Assembly (NCBI GenBank): GCA_902598655.1 | Contig: CACKCQ010000001.1 | Coordinates: forward strand, 1-64,000 | Source: an uncultured Pelagibacteraceae bacterium | GTDB lineage: Bacteria > Pseudomonadota > Alphaproteobacteria > Pelagibacterales > Pelagibacteraceae | Direction: 5' to 3' | Length of the DNA stretch: 64,000 bases | Shown: positions 40,125 through 47,550 of the stretch, one piece after another | Layout: every line of letters begins with the position of its first letter | Numbering within the stretch: the stretch's first letter is position 1 | The notes under the pieces: model-generated | Database searches by the model: none | Told to the model about the DNA's origin: nothing | The model's input: only the letters and a program-made list of their open reading frames with translations | Position numbers and translations under genes: made by a program

Positions 40125-40715
40125 ATGAAATTAATTAAACACTTAGTTATTTTTTTATTTTTATTAAATTTAAATAATATTTTATACGCTAAAGACCCAA
40201 GTGCATTAATAAATGAAATAGTTGATAATGCAGCATCAATATTGTCTAGCGAAGATCCTGTAGAGTCAAAAATTATAAAATTAAATGCTATTGCGGAGAG
40301 AAGTGTCGATATAAATGGAATAGGTATGTACACACTTGGAAAATATAGAAAATCTATCAATGATGAGCAAAAATCTAAGTACCAAAAACTATTTAGAAGT
40401 TATTTTTTAAAAAGCTTTTCTAGTAGACTGGTCGATTATACAAACCCTAAAATTAATGTTGTATCTCAAAAAAAAATTAATGAAAAATATACAATAGTTA
40501 ATAGTATTTTAGAAGCTACATCAAAAAGACCACAAGTAAAAATAGATTGGAGAATTTATACGAAAAATCCCGATAGACCCCTAATAAGAGACCTTATAGT
40601 AGAAGGGTTAAGTTTAGCAAGAACACAAAAAGAGGAATTTAACTCAATTATACAAAATAATGACGGAGATATAAACGCATTATTTAAAACACTCGAAGAA
40701 TTTTTAATTAAATAG
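40125..40715 (+). CDS. mlaC: Periplasmic phospholipid-binding protein MlaC
   Basis: MlaC (Ttg2D, Tol_Tol_Ttg2 family) shuttles phospholipids across the periplasm. A signal peptide occupies residues 1-21. Conserved segments are YTLGKYRKSINDEQKSKYQKLFRSYFLKSFSSRL and the C-terminal YTKNPDRPLIRDLIVEGLSLARTQKEEF, ending with a helix (GDINALFKTLEEFL). It has 196 residues, and follows mlaA. Its stop is one base from the convergent CIA30-type gene. Confidence 0.92.
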   Translation: MKLIKHLVIFLFLLNLNNILYAKDPSALINEIVDNAASILSSEDPVESKIIKLNAIAERSVDINGIGMYTLGKYRKSINDEQKSKYQKLFRSYFLKSFSSRLVDYTNPKINVVSQKKINEKYTIVNSILEATSKRPQVKIDWRIYTKNPDRPLIRDLIVEGLSLARTQKEEFNSIIQNNDGDINALFKTLEEFLIK

Positions 40716-40716
40716 T

Positions 40717-41277
40717 TTAATAAAATCCAATTTCACTTAAGCAAATATCTGATTTAAAATCATCAAAACCTGCAACTAAACCGACTGATTTAATATTTTG
40801 TCCCAATATACTTTTTGGTTGATAGAAATTAGATTTCTTAAATTGTTCAAATGGTGCTTTAATTTCATTCCAATTTTTTGATGTAGCAAAAGTGTAACTA
40901 TAATATTGCCATGGTGCTAAAGTTAACCCTGTTCTTAAATGAAGATTATAATTTTTCTCATTACCATAAACTTTTACATATATTCCATCATACTCTTTAC
41001 TTTTAATTTCAGGATTTAATTTTGCTCTTATTTGAATAAATCCACCGTTATTTTTCGTGGATACATCCCCAATCATTCTATAACACATCACTCCGTCAAC
41101 TTTATCAACGGTAAATTTTCCAGTTGACACACCTCCCATTACTTGATCAGTAATAAAATTCCATTTCTGCAATTGATTTGTTAAAGTAGGGTTTTTTAAT
41201 TGATCTAAAATCATATTCTTAGAATTAGTGTTAGTTTGATATAATAAAAATATAAGTAAAAATATTATTTTTTTCAA
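40717..41277 (-). CDS. CIA30-family protein with signal peptide
   Basis: This 186-residue protein carries the CIA30 domain (complex I intermediate-associated protein 30; galactose-binding-like beta sandwich). Diagnostic parts are WNFITDQVMGGVSTGKF near residue 40, GGFIQIR, and DGIYVKVYGNEKNYNLHLRT. In mitochondria NDUFAF1 helps assemble complex I. A signal-like N-terminus (MKKIIFLLIFLLYQTNT) suggests periplasmic export here, which would be unlike an assembly factor working on the cytoplasmic side. Bacterial function is not settled. It is 6 bases downstream of a small membrane-protein gene, so they probably form an operon. Confidence 0.85.
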   Translation of the reverse strand: MKKIIFLLIFLLYQTNTNSKNMILDQLKNPTLTNQLQKWNFITDQVMGGVSTGKFTVDKVDGVMCYRMIGDVSTKNNGGFIQIRAKLNPEIKSKEYDGIYVKVYGNEKNYNLHLRTGLTLAPWQYYSYTFATSKNWNEIKAPFEQFKKSNFYQPKSILGQNIKSVGLVAGFDDFKSDICLSEIGFY

Positions 41278-41283
41278 AATTAA

Positions 41284-41739
41284 TTACTTTTTTTTTGCAA
41301 GTTGTTGTAGAAGATAAATTTCTTTTTCAGTAAGAGTATTTTTTTCTTCTTTGATTTGGTCATCTAAACTAAATAAAGTTATTAATGAAAAAAATGAGAC
41401 GGAGCCAGATAAAATAATAAAATAAATTGAGCTCAAATTAACAATTATTAGTATTACAAATACACTAGTCCATGCGATGAAAATACCTCTTAAAATCGTA
41501 CGATGACTTTTTAAATCGGGTATTTTTATAAACTGAATGAATAAAAGTATTAAAAGAAGCATTATTCCAGAAATAGAGGCTCTCAATAATACTAAAGTAT
41601 CCAATCCTCCACCGTACAATTCTCGATGGATTAAGTATGCAACAACTCCTTTATAAGCAAAATAAAAAAGAATTATAGTAGAGACAAATATTGAAATATA
41701 ATAAGAAATTTTTGGCTTAATTTTTATTTTAATTTTCAT
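41284..41739 (-). CDS. Four-helix membrane protein, unknown function
   Basis: A 151-residue protein with four hydrophobic segments at about residues 12-33, 46-68, 85-105 and 107-124. The N-terminus is highly basic (MKIKIKIKPK). A charged C-terminal helix follows (DDQIKEEKNTLTEKEIYLLQQLAKKK), likely cytoplasmic. I do not recognise a family. It precedes the CIA30-type gene on the same strand. Confidence 0.7.
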   Translation of the reverse strand: MKIKIKIKPKISYYISIFVSTIILFYFAYKGVVAYLIHRELYGGGLDTLVLLRASISGIMLLLILLFIQFIKIPDLKSHRTILRGIFIAWTSVFVILIIVNLSSIYFIILSGSVSFFSLITLFSLDDQIKEEKNTLTEKEIYLLQQLAKKK

Positions 41740-41815
41740 TTTAATTAAATGGATACTACAACTTTTATTAAAATTATAAAAAACTATAATTTATAAATCT
41801 TGATTTTACTAGATT

Positions 41816-41892
41816 TGGTGGGCCCGCCAGGACTCGAACCTGGGACCAATACATTATGAGTGTACTGCTCTAACCAACTGAGCTACAGGCCC
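41816..41892 (-). tRNA. tRNA with CAU anticodon (Ile2 or elongator Met)
   Basis: A full 77-base cloverleaf with encoded CCA. Acceptor stem GGGCCTG/CGGGCCC, D arm with GG, anticodon loop CTCATAA, and a normal T-loop TTCGAGT are all in place. The anticodon CAU leaves elongator Met or the lysidine-modified Ile2. C4-G69 and C5-G68 in the acceptor stem are known positive signals for TilS, so Ile2 is slightly favoured. It is not an initiator, as position 1-72 is paired. It lies downstream of rpoD and tRNA-Val. Confidence 0.95.
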
Positions 41893-41950
41893 TTAAGAGT
41901 CAATCTTGTATAACACTTTATTTAAATATTGAATAGTTATAAACTAATAT

Positions 41951-41970
41951 TCTTTCTCTCTCTCTTTTTC
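41951..41970. repeat. CT-rich tract between the two tRNAs
   Basis: A short pyrimidine tract (five CT units flanked by T) lies in the 139-base spacer between the tRNA genes. An imperfect inverted repeat with CTC/GAG centre occurs at 42001-42021. No gene is seen in the spacer. Confidence 0.4.
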
Positions 41971-42031
41971 TATTGTTTTTAAGATTCTATAATTTTGTCT
42001 ATTTATCTCAGAGATGTAAATATATTTAAAA

Positions 42032-42106
42032 TGGTGGGCCGTGTTGGTTACGCTCCAACTACCCCTGCAATGTCAATGCAGTACTCTACTATTGAGCTAA
42101 CGGCCC
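42032..42106 (-). tRNA. tRNA-Val (GAC) with altered D- and T-loops
   Basis: A 75-base cloverleaf with encoded CCA. The acceptor stem GGGCCGT/ACGGCCC, anticodon stem CTGCA/TGCAG and T stem GTTGG/CCAAC are perfect; the D stem has one G-U pair. The anticodon loop TTGACAT gives GAC, reading GTC and GTT valine codons. The T-loop is AGCGTAA rather than TTCRANY, so T54, T55 and A58 are all changed. The 7-base D-loop AATAGTA lacks the GG pair; only a G19-C56 contact remains possible. Perfect stems suggest it is functional. Its first base is the last base of the rpoD stop codon, so it is probably cut from the rpoD transcript. Confidence 0.85.
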
Positions 42107-43932
42107 TAGCTTTCTAAGAAACTTTTCAACTGTTTAGACCTACTTGGGTGTTTTAACTTTCGTAAAGCTTTCGCCTCTATTTGTCTTATTCTTTCTCTTG
42201 TAACTGAAAACTGTAAACCTACTTCTTCAAGTGTATGATCAGTATTCATACCAACGCCAAACCTCATTCTTAAAACCCTTTCCTCTCTAGGTGTAAGAGT
42301 TGATAAAATTTTAGTAGTTGCTTCACTTAAATTTGATTTAATAGCTTGTTCTAATGGTGCCAAAGCTTTTGTATCTTCTATGAAATCTCCAAGACTACTA
42401 TCTTCTTCATCGCCAACAGGTTTTTCCAATGATACAGGCTCCTTAGAAATTTTTAAAACTTTTCTTACTTTCTCTAAAGGCATTCTTAATTTTTTTGCTA
42501 ATTCTTCTGGAGTTGCCTCTCTTCCGAACTCACTTAAAATCAGTCTTTGAGTTCTAACAATCTTATTTATAGTTTCAATCATGTGAACTGGAATTCTTAT
42601 TGTTCTAGCTTGATCTGCTATAGATCTTGTTATTGCTTGTCTTATCCACCATGTAGCATAAGTGGAGAATTTATAGCCTCTTCTATATTCAAACTTATCA
42701 ACTGCTTTCATCAAACCTATATTTCCTTCTTGGATTAAATCTAAAAATTGCAGACCTCTGTTTGTATATTTTTTTGCTATTGATATTACAAGTCTTAGAT
42801 TAGCTTCTACCATTTCTTTTTTTGCTATTCGAGACTCCTTTTCCCCTTTTTGAACTCTGCTGACAAGTTTTTTGAATTCAGTTACAGATATACCTAGTTT
42901 ATTACTTATATCGATCAACCTTTCCTTAATGTTCTTAAATTCATTTTTATTTTTTTGAAAAAACTTTTTCCATACTTCATTTGTGTCTAAAAACTCTTTT
43001 AAGTTTGGATTGATTTCATTCCCAACGTAAAACTTTATAAATTCTTCTCTTGATATCTTTGACTCCAGAGCCAATCTTAAAAGATTTCCTTCTAATGATA
43101 CTATTTTTTTGTTTTCGATGTAATGCTTTTGGACAAGTTCCTCCAGAACTGATGGAGATAGTTGAAGTGACTTTATGAGCTCAAGTATATCATCTACAAT
43201 TTTTTTATAATTTTTTTCCTTAGATATGGAAAATTTACTTGCACTTAGGATGCATATTAACTTCTCTTTTTGATATTTAATAAGTTTATTGTATTCTTTA
43301 GTTAAATTATGGACTGTTTGTAAAACTTTAGGTTTAATTTCAGTTTCCATAGCTGCAAGCGTTGGATTAAATTCATCTTCATCAGCGTTATTATTTTCTT
43401 CCTGATTTTGATTATCATCTTGCTTTTTTTGCTTAGAACTGTTTGAATTTTCATCATCATCCATATAATTAGTATCAATATCTATTATCTCTCTAACTAA
43501 AATCTCATCATTCTGCAGTTTTGCATCCCACTCAAAAAATTGTTGGGCAGTTATAGGGCTTTGTGACAAAGCGTTAAGCATTACATCTTTTCCGGCTTCT
43601 ATTCTTTTGGCTATCGCAATTTCACCTTCTCTTGAAAGTAATTCAACTCCTCCCATTTCTCTAAGGTACATTCTTATTGGATCGTCACTTTTTTCTAATG
43701 ATTTGCCTTCCTCTTTTGAAGAAGCGTCTTTTTTTCTTAAAACTTTATAGTCAGATTTTTTTTCAACTAAAATAATTTTCTCATCTAAAATATGAATGAA
43801 GGCTTGTGCCAAATTCTCTGTTGATAAATTTCTTTTACCTAATGATTTATTTAACTCTTCATGAGTTATAAATCCTCTATGGATACCTCGACCCATTAAT
43901 CTTGCAAATGATTTTGTAATTATACGTTCCAC
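42106..43932 (-). CDS. rpoD: Primary sigma factor RpoD (sigma-70)
   Basis: RpoD directs RNA polymerase to housekeeping promoters. Regions are in order: a 1.1-like N-terminus ([23 protein letters not shown]), region 1.2 ([29 protein letters not shown]), an acidic non-conserved region, region 2 ([57 protein letters not shown]), region 3 and the helix-turn-helix of region 4.2 ([27 protein letters not shown]). It has 608 residues and starts with GTG. The order yqeY-dnaG-rpoD is the alphaproteobacterial macromolecular synthesis operon. Its TAG stop shares a base with tRNA-Val. Confidence 0.97.
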   Translation of the reverse strand: MERIITKSFARLMGRGIHRGFITHEELNKSLGKRNLSTENLAQAFIHILDEKIILVEKKSDYKVLRKKDASSKEEGKSLEKSDDPIRMYLREMGGVELLSREGEIAIAKRIEAGKDVMLNALSQSPITAQQFFEWDAKLQNDEILVREIIDIDTNYMDDDENSNSSKQKKQDDNQNQEENNNADEDEFNPTLAAMETEIKPKVLQTVHNLTKEYNKLIKYQKEKLICILSASKFSISKEKNYKKIVDDILELIKSLQLSPSVLEELVQKHYIENKKIVSLEGNLLRLALESKISREEFIKFYVGNEINPNLKEFLDTNEVWKKFFQKNKNEFKNIKERLIDISNKLGISVTEFKKLVSRVQKGEKESRIAKKEMVEANLRLVISIAKKYTNRGLQFLDLIQEGNIGLMKAVDKFEYRRGYKFSTYATWWIRQAITRSIADQARTIRIPVHMIETINKIVRTQRLILSEFGREATPEELAKKLRMPLEKVRKVLKISKEPVSLEKPVGDEEDSSLGDFIEDTKALAPLEQAIKSNLSEATTKILSTLTPREERVLRMRFGVGMNTDHTLEEVGLQFSVTRERIRQIEAKALRKLKHPSRSKQLKSFLES

Positions 43933-43938
43933 AATAAA

Positions 43939-43953
43939 AAGTCTGAAGGACTT
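43939..43953 (-). promoter_or_regulatory. Small hairpin just before the rpoD start
   Basis: On the minus strand AAGTC and GACTT pair around a CTTCA loop, followed by TTTATT and the GTG start. The 5-base stem with a T-run resembles a weak attenuator, or it may expose the non-ATG start. The 65-base dnaG-rpoD gap holds this and a TATATA -10-like box. Confidence 0.3.
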
Positions 43954-43997
43954 ATATAGTGTCTAATATGAAAAAATCTATGTGATTTTTTTTAATT

Positions 43998-45773
43998 TTA
44001 GTTGATTTTTTGTTGTTTTTTCAACTCTTTTATCTCATTAAATGTTTTCTCACTCATATCTTTTGAAAACTTCGATTCTAATTCAGATATTCTTTGCTCT
44101 AATTCATAATTTTTAAGATCTTGAATAATTTCAGTAAAAATACCTAAAATTTTTTCATCGTCATTTAAATTTTTAGCAATTATATGTTTAACTGAAGCAT
44201 AATTCATAACTCTATTTACAAGGTTTTTATCTACATTTAATTTTTGAAGATCTAAGTTTAACAAATTTTCCGATTGGTTTAAAATTTCAGCAAATAGTTG
44301 CTTATTTTCATCACTATATAATTTGACGTTATCTATTAGATATATATTTTCACGTATTAATTTAGGTTTAGAAAGTAATATATATAAAAAAGAAAATTCT
44401 TTAATTTCATATGATTTTAATGATTTAGTCTCATTATAATAACTTATAGTTTTAGCAAGTGATTTTGGAAATATTTTATAATTTCTATTAAATTTTGAAT
44501 TAATATTTGGTGTTAACTCTGAAAGTTTTTCGAGAAAATACTCTAGCGTATATTTTTTTATAAAACTGTCTTTTATATTTGATGCAATCTCTCTAAGTTT
44601 TTTTTCAAAGGTTGCTAGCGAGCTAGGACTTTCGGTTGTTTGACCCAAATAATGTTCAAAAATAAATTTATGTATAGGTATAGATTTCTGATTTGAAATT
44701 TCTAAAAATTTTTCTTTACCAAATTTATTTACATAATTATCTGGATCTAAATTATCTTCTAAAAGTAAAAATGAAATTTTTTTATCAGGTTTCAATTCGT
44801 CAATAATATTCTCTGCAGCTCTTAATGCAGCTTTATATCCACTTTGATCACCATCGAAACATATAATGATATGGTTATAGAATTGATTTAAAACTTGTAT
44901 CTGTTTACTCGTTAAAGCTGTTCCTAGGTTTGCAACAGTATTTTCTATTCCATTTTTTGATAAACCAATAACATCCATATATCCCTCTACCAAATAGATA
45001 TCTTCTAATTTGTTTGATAACTTTCTAGCTTTATCAAGATTATATAAGTTTGATCCTTTCTTAAAAAAAGGTGTTTCAGGTGAATTAATATATTTAGCTA
45101 AATTTTTATTATCTTCAACAATTCTTCCACCAAAACCTATAACATTTCCTGATATATTATTTATTGGAAAAATTATTCTGTTTCGAAATCTTGATATATA
45201 TTTTTTTTTCTTTTCATCATAGTAAAATAGGCCTGTGTCTTTAATAATTTCTTCATCAAAGTCTTTTTTTAGGATTTCATAGTAATCTAAATTCTCTGTC
45301 ACAAAACCTAGATTAAAATTTTTAACCTCAAGACCTGTTAATCCCCTAGCTTTAAGATAATTTTTTGCCTTTATTGAATTCTCATTTTTGAATAATTCTT
45401 TTTTGTAAAATTCAGAAAAATTATTGCATATAGATTTATATAATTTCCATTTATTCTCTCTCTCCTCATCTTGTTTTGAAAATGTATAAGGTTGCATACC
45501 TGCAAGATTTGAAAGCATTTTGACTGCTTCACCAAATCTAAGGTTTTGAGTTTTCATTACAAAGTCAAAAATATTTCCATGTTCACTTGTGCTAAAGCAA
45601 TGGTAAAATTCTTTTTCATCATTGACTGTAAATGATGGAGTTTTCTCTGTTTTAAATGGAGACAGACCAACAAACTCTTTACCTCTTTTTTTAAGTTTAA
45701 CAGTTTTAGAAACAACTGTTGAAACTTTTAATCTAGTTTTAATTTCGTCTAAATATTCTTTTGGATATTTCAT
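43998..45773 (-). CDS. dnaG: DNA primase DnaG with degenerate zinc motif
   Basis: DnaG makes RNA primers for Okazaki fragments. The N-terminal domain has the zinc-binding fold, but the CHC2 ligands are changed: S38 (for Cys), K41 (for His), C59 kept, T62 (for Cys), in LSPFKTEKTPSFTV and YHCFSTSEHG. The TOPRIM catalytic core is intact, with FGGRIVED, YLVEGYMDVI and FDGDQSGYKAALRA. A C-terminal helical domain for DnaB binding follows. It has 591 residues. Several alphaproteobacterial primases seem to share this zinc-less form. It overlaps yqeY by one base. Confidence 0.95.
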   Translation of the reverse strand: MKYPKEYLDEIKTRLKVSTVVSKTVKLKKRGKEFVGLSPFKTEKTPSFTVNDEKEFYHCFSTSEHGNIFDFVMKTQNLRFGEAVKMLSNLAGMQPYTFSKQDEERENKWKLYKSICNNFSEFYKKELFKNENSIKAKNYLKARGLTGLEVKNFNLGFVTENLDYYEILKKDFDEEIIKDTGLFYYDEKKKKYISRFRNRIIFPINNISGNVIGFGGRIVEDNKNLAKYINSPETPFFKKGSNLYNLDKARKLSNKLEDIYLVEGYMDVIGLSKNGIENTVANLGTALTSKQIQVLNQFYNHIIICFDGDQSGYKAALRAAENIIDELKPDKKISFLLLEDNLDPDNYVNKFGKEKFLEISNQKSIPIHKFIFEHYLGQTTESPSSLATFEKKLREIASNIKDSFIKKYTLEYFLEKLSELTPNINSKFNRNYKIFPKSLAKTISYYNETKSLKSYEIKEFSFLYILLSKPKLIRENIYLIDNVKLYSDENKQLFAEILNQSENLLNLDLQKLNVDKNLVNRVMNYASVKHIIAKNLNDDEKILGIFTEIIQDLKNYELEQRISELESKFSKDMSEKTFNEIKELKKQQKIN

Positions 45774-46234
45774 TAGCTATTAAATAAATTTTTAATAATC
45801 TGACCTGCCTTAGAAAAATCAATTGTATCAGCATGGTTTTTTTTTAATTCACCCATCACTTTACCCATATCCTTAATAGATGAAGCTCCAGAACTTTTTA
45901 TAATTTCTTCACATATCTTTTTTATATCTGCCTCAGATAATTGCTTGGGTAAATATTCGGATAAAACATCAAGCTCTCCTTGCTCAATTTCTAGTAAATC
46001 TGATCTGTTATTTTTTTTATATATTTCAATTGATTCGGATCTTTGTTTGATCATTTTTTTTAATAGTTTTTTAATATCCTGATCATCTGTCTCCTTTTTA
46101 TTTGGACCAGACCTATTGTTAATATCTAAGTCTTTAACACCAGATAAAATTAACCTATAAGTTGATATCTTATTTTTATCTTTAGATTTTAAAGCATTTT
46201 TGTAATCGATATCTATTTTATCTCTTAGGGACAT
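45773..46234 (-). CDS. yqeY: GatB/YqeY domain protein
   Basis: This 153-residue helical protein has the YqeY domain, which is also the tail of the GatB amidotransferase subunit and can bind tRNA. Motifs are MSLRDKIDIDYKNALKSKDKNKISTYRLILSGVKD, then EIEQGELDVLSEYLPKQLSE and DMGKVMGELKKNHADTIDFSKAGQIIKNLF. The frame is open up to 46396, but homologues begin at MSLRDKI (46234), and the longer form would run into the divergent carA. The role of stand-alone YqeY is not settled. Its stop overlaps the dnaG start (TAATG). Confidence 0.92.
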   Translation of the reverse strand: MSLRDKIDIDYKNALKSKDKNKISTYRLILSGVKDLDINNRSGPNKKETDDQDIKKLLKKMIKQRSESIEIYKKNNRSDLLEIEQGELDVLSEYLPKQLSEADIKKICEEIIKSSGASSIKDMGKVMGELKKNHADTIDFSKAGQIIKNLFNS

Positions 46235-46356
46235 ATTAGAATGTACTTCATAGACAAAATTGTTCAAAAGAAAAAATTGTATTTTTAAGAAATTATTATA
46301 GATCTGTTGCGGATAAATACGTTTTATTGTATTAACCTTTAACTTATGAGTTGTAA
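46235..46356. promoter_or_regulatory. Divergent yqeY/carA promoter region
   Basis: These 122 bases separate the yqeY-dnaG-rpoD operon from carAB and must hold promoters for both. A perfect TATAAT lies on the minus strand at 46296-46301 without a good -35 box. TTG-based -35-like boxes on the plus strand have short spacing, so no carA promoter can be named with confidence. No hairpin or attenuator for pyrimidine control is seen. Confidence 0.35.
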
Positions 46357-47550
46357 TTGACTTTAAAACGAAAAAACAAAACTTCACACCTCTCAAAATT
46401 TAATACAGCTATTTTAGTTCTAGAAAATAAATCAGTCTTTAAGGGTATTGGTCTAGGATATATTGGAGAGGCAACTGGAGAAGTATGCTTTAATACCTCA
46501 TTAACTGGTTATCAAGAAATCATATCTGATCCATCGTATGCAGGACAGATAATAAATTTTACATTTCCACACATTGGAAACGTTGGAGCTAATAAAGAAG
46601 ACATAGAGTCTGATAAAATATGGACAAGAGGAGTTATTTTTAATTCAGAGATAACAACTCCTTCTAATTATAGATCTCTTCAAAATTTAGATAAATGGCT
46701 TAAAAAAAATAAAATAGTAGGCATAACTGGTCTGGATACTAGAAGTTTAACAAATTTTATAAGAGATAAGGGTGCTCCAAAAGGAACTATATCAAACAAT
46801 AAAAACGGTAAATTTAATATCAATAAACTTTTAAATAAATCAATTAAATGGCCTGGTTTAAATGGAATGGATCTTGCTCAAGAGGTCACAACTAATAAAA
46901 CTTATATTTGGAAAGGATATAAAACTTGGAAAAAAAATAAGGGCTATGAAAAAAATAATAAGAAAAAATTTAGGGTTGTGGCGATAGATTATGGAATTAA
47001 AAAAAATATACTTAGGTATTTTTCCGACTTCGATTGTGAAGTCAAAGTTGTTTCCTGTAAAGAAAATGCAAATAATATACTGAATCTAAAACCTCATGGA
47101 ATATTTTTATCGAACGGCCCAGGTGATCCCGCGGCAACAGGAAAGTATGCAATTAAAGTTGTAAAAAATTTAATAAAAAAAAATATTCCATTATTTGGTA
47201 TATGTTTGGGTCATCAAATTTTAGCTTTAGCTTTAGATGCAAAAACCAAAAAAATGAAATTAGGACATAGGGGTGCAAATCATCCAGTAAAAAATTTAAT
47301 TACAAAGAAAGTAGAAATTACCAGTCAAAATCATGGATTTGAGGTTGTCAAGCAAAGCTTAAAAAAAAATACGGAAATAACGCATCTGTCATTATTCGAT
47401 AATTCTATAGAAGGAATAAGATTAAAAAATAAACCAGTTTTCTCAGTTCAATATCATCCTGAAGCTAACCCTGGACCCCAAGATAGTAAATATTTATTTA
47501 GTAATTTTATAAAAGACATAAAAAAATATGCCAAAAAGAAAAGACATTAA
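46357..47550 (+). CDS. carA: Carbamoyl-phosphate synthase small subunit
   Basis: CarA hydrolyses glutamine and passes ammonia to CarB for carbamoyl phosphate, used in pyrimidine and arginine synthesis. The N-terminal domain begins [17 protein letters not shown], and the class I glutamine amidotransferase domain has nucleophile C283 in GICLGHQ plus YHPEANPGP at the end. There is no ATG ahead of the conserved region; the best start is TTG at 46357 ([16 protein letters not shown]). It has 397 residues and overlaps carB by 23 bases. Confidence 0.96.
   Translation: MTLKRKNKTSHLSKFNTAILVLENKSVFKGIGLGYIGEATGEVCFNTSLTGYQEIISDPSYAGQIINFTFPHIGNVGANKEDIESDKIWTRGVIFNSEITTPSNYRSLQNLDKWLKKNKIVGITGLDTRSLTNFIRDKGAPKGTISNNKNGKFNINKLLNKSIKWPGLNGMDLAQEVTTNKTYIWKGYKTWKKNKGYEKNNKKKFRVVAIDYGIKKNILRYFSDFDCEVKVVSCKENANNILNLKPHGIFLSNGPGDPAATGKYAIKVVKNLIKKNIPLFGICLGHQILALALDAKTKKMKLGHRGANHPVKNLITKKVEITSQNHGFEVVKQSLKKNTEITHLSLFDNSIEGIRLKNKPVFSVQYHPEANPGPQDSKYLFSNFIKDIKKYAKKKRH

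Noticed and set aside
41893-42031. A third tRNA or small RNA between the two tRNAs
   Set aside because: Only an AT-rich spacer with a CT tract and an imperfect inverted repeat; no cloverleaf or open frame.
46235-46396. 54-codon N-terminal extension of yqeY
   Set aside because: It runs into the divergent carA gene and lacks homology; the family begins at MSLRDKI.
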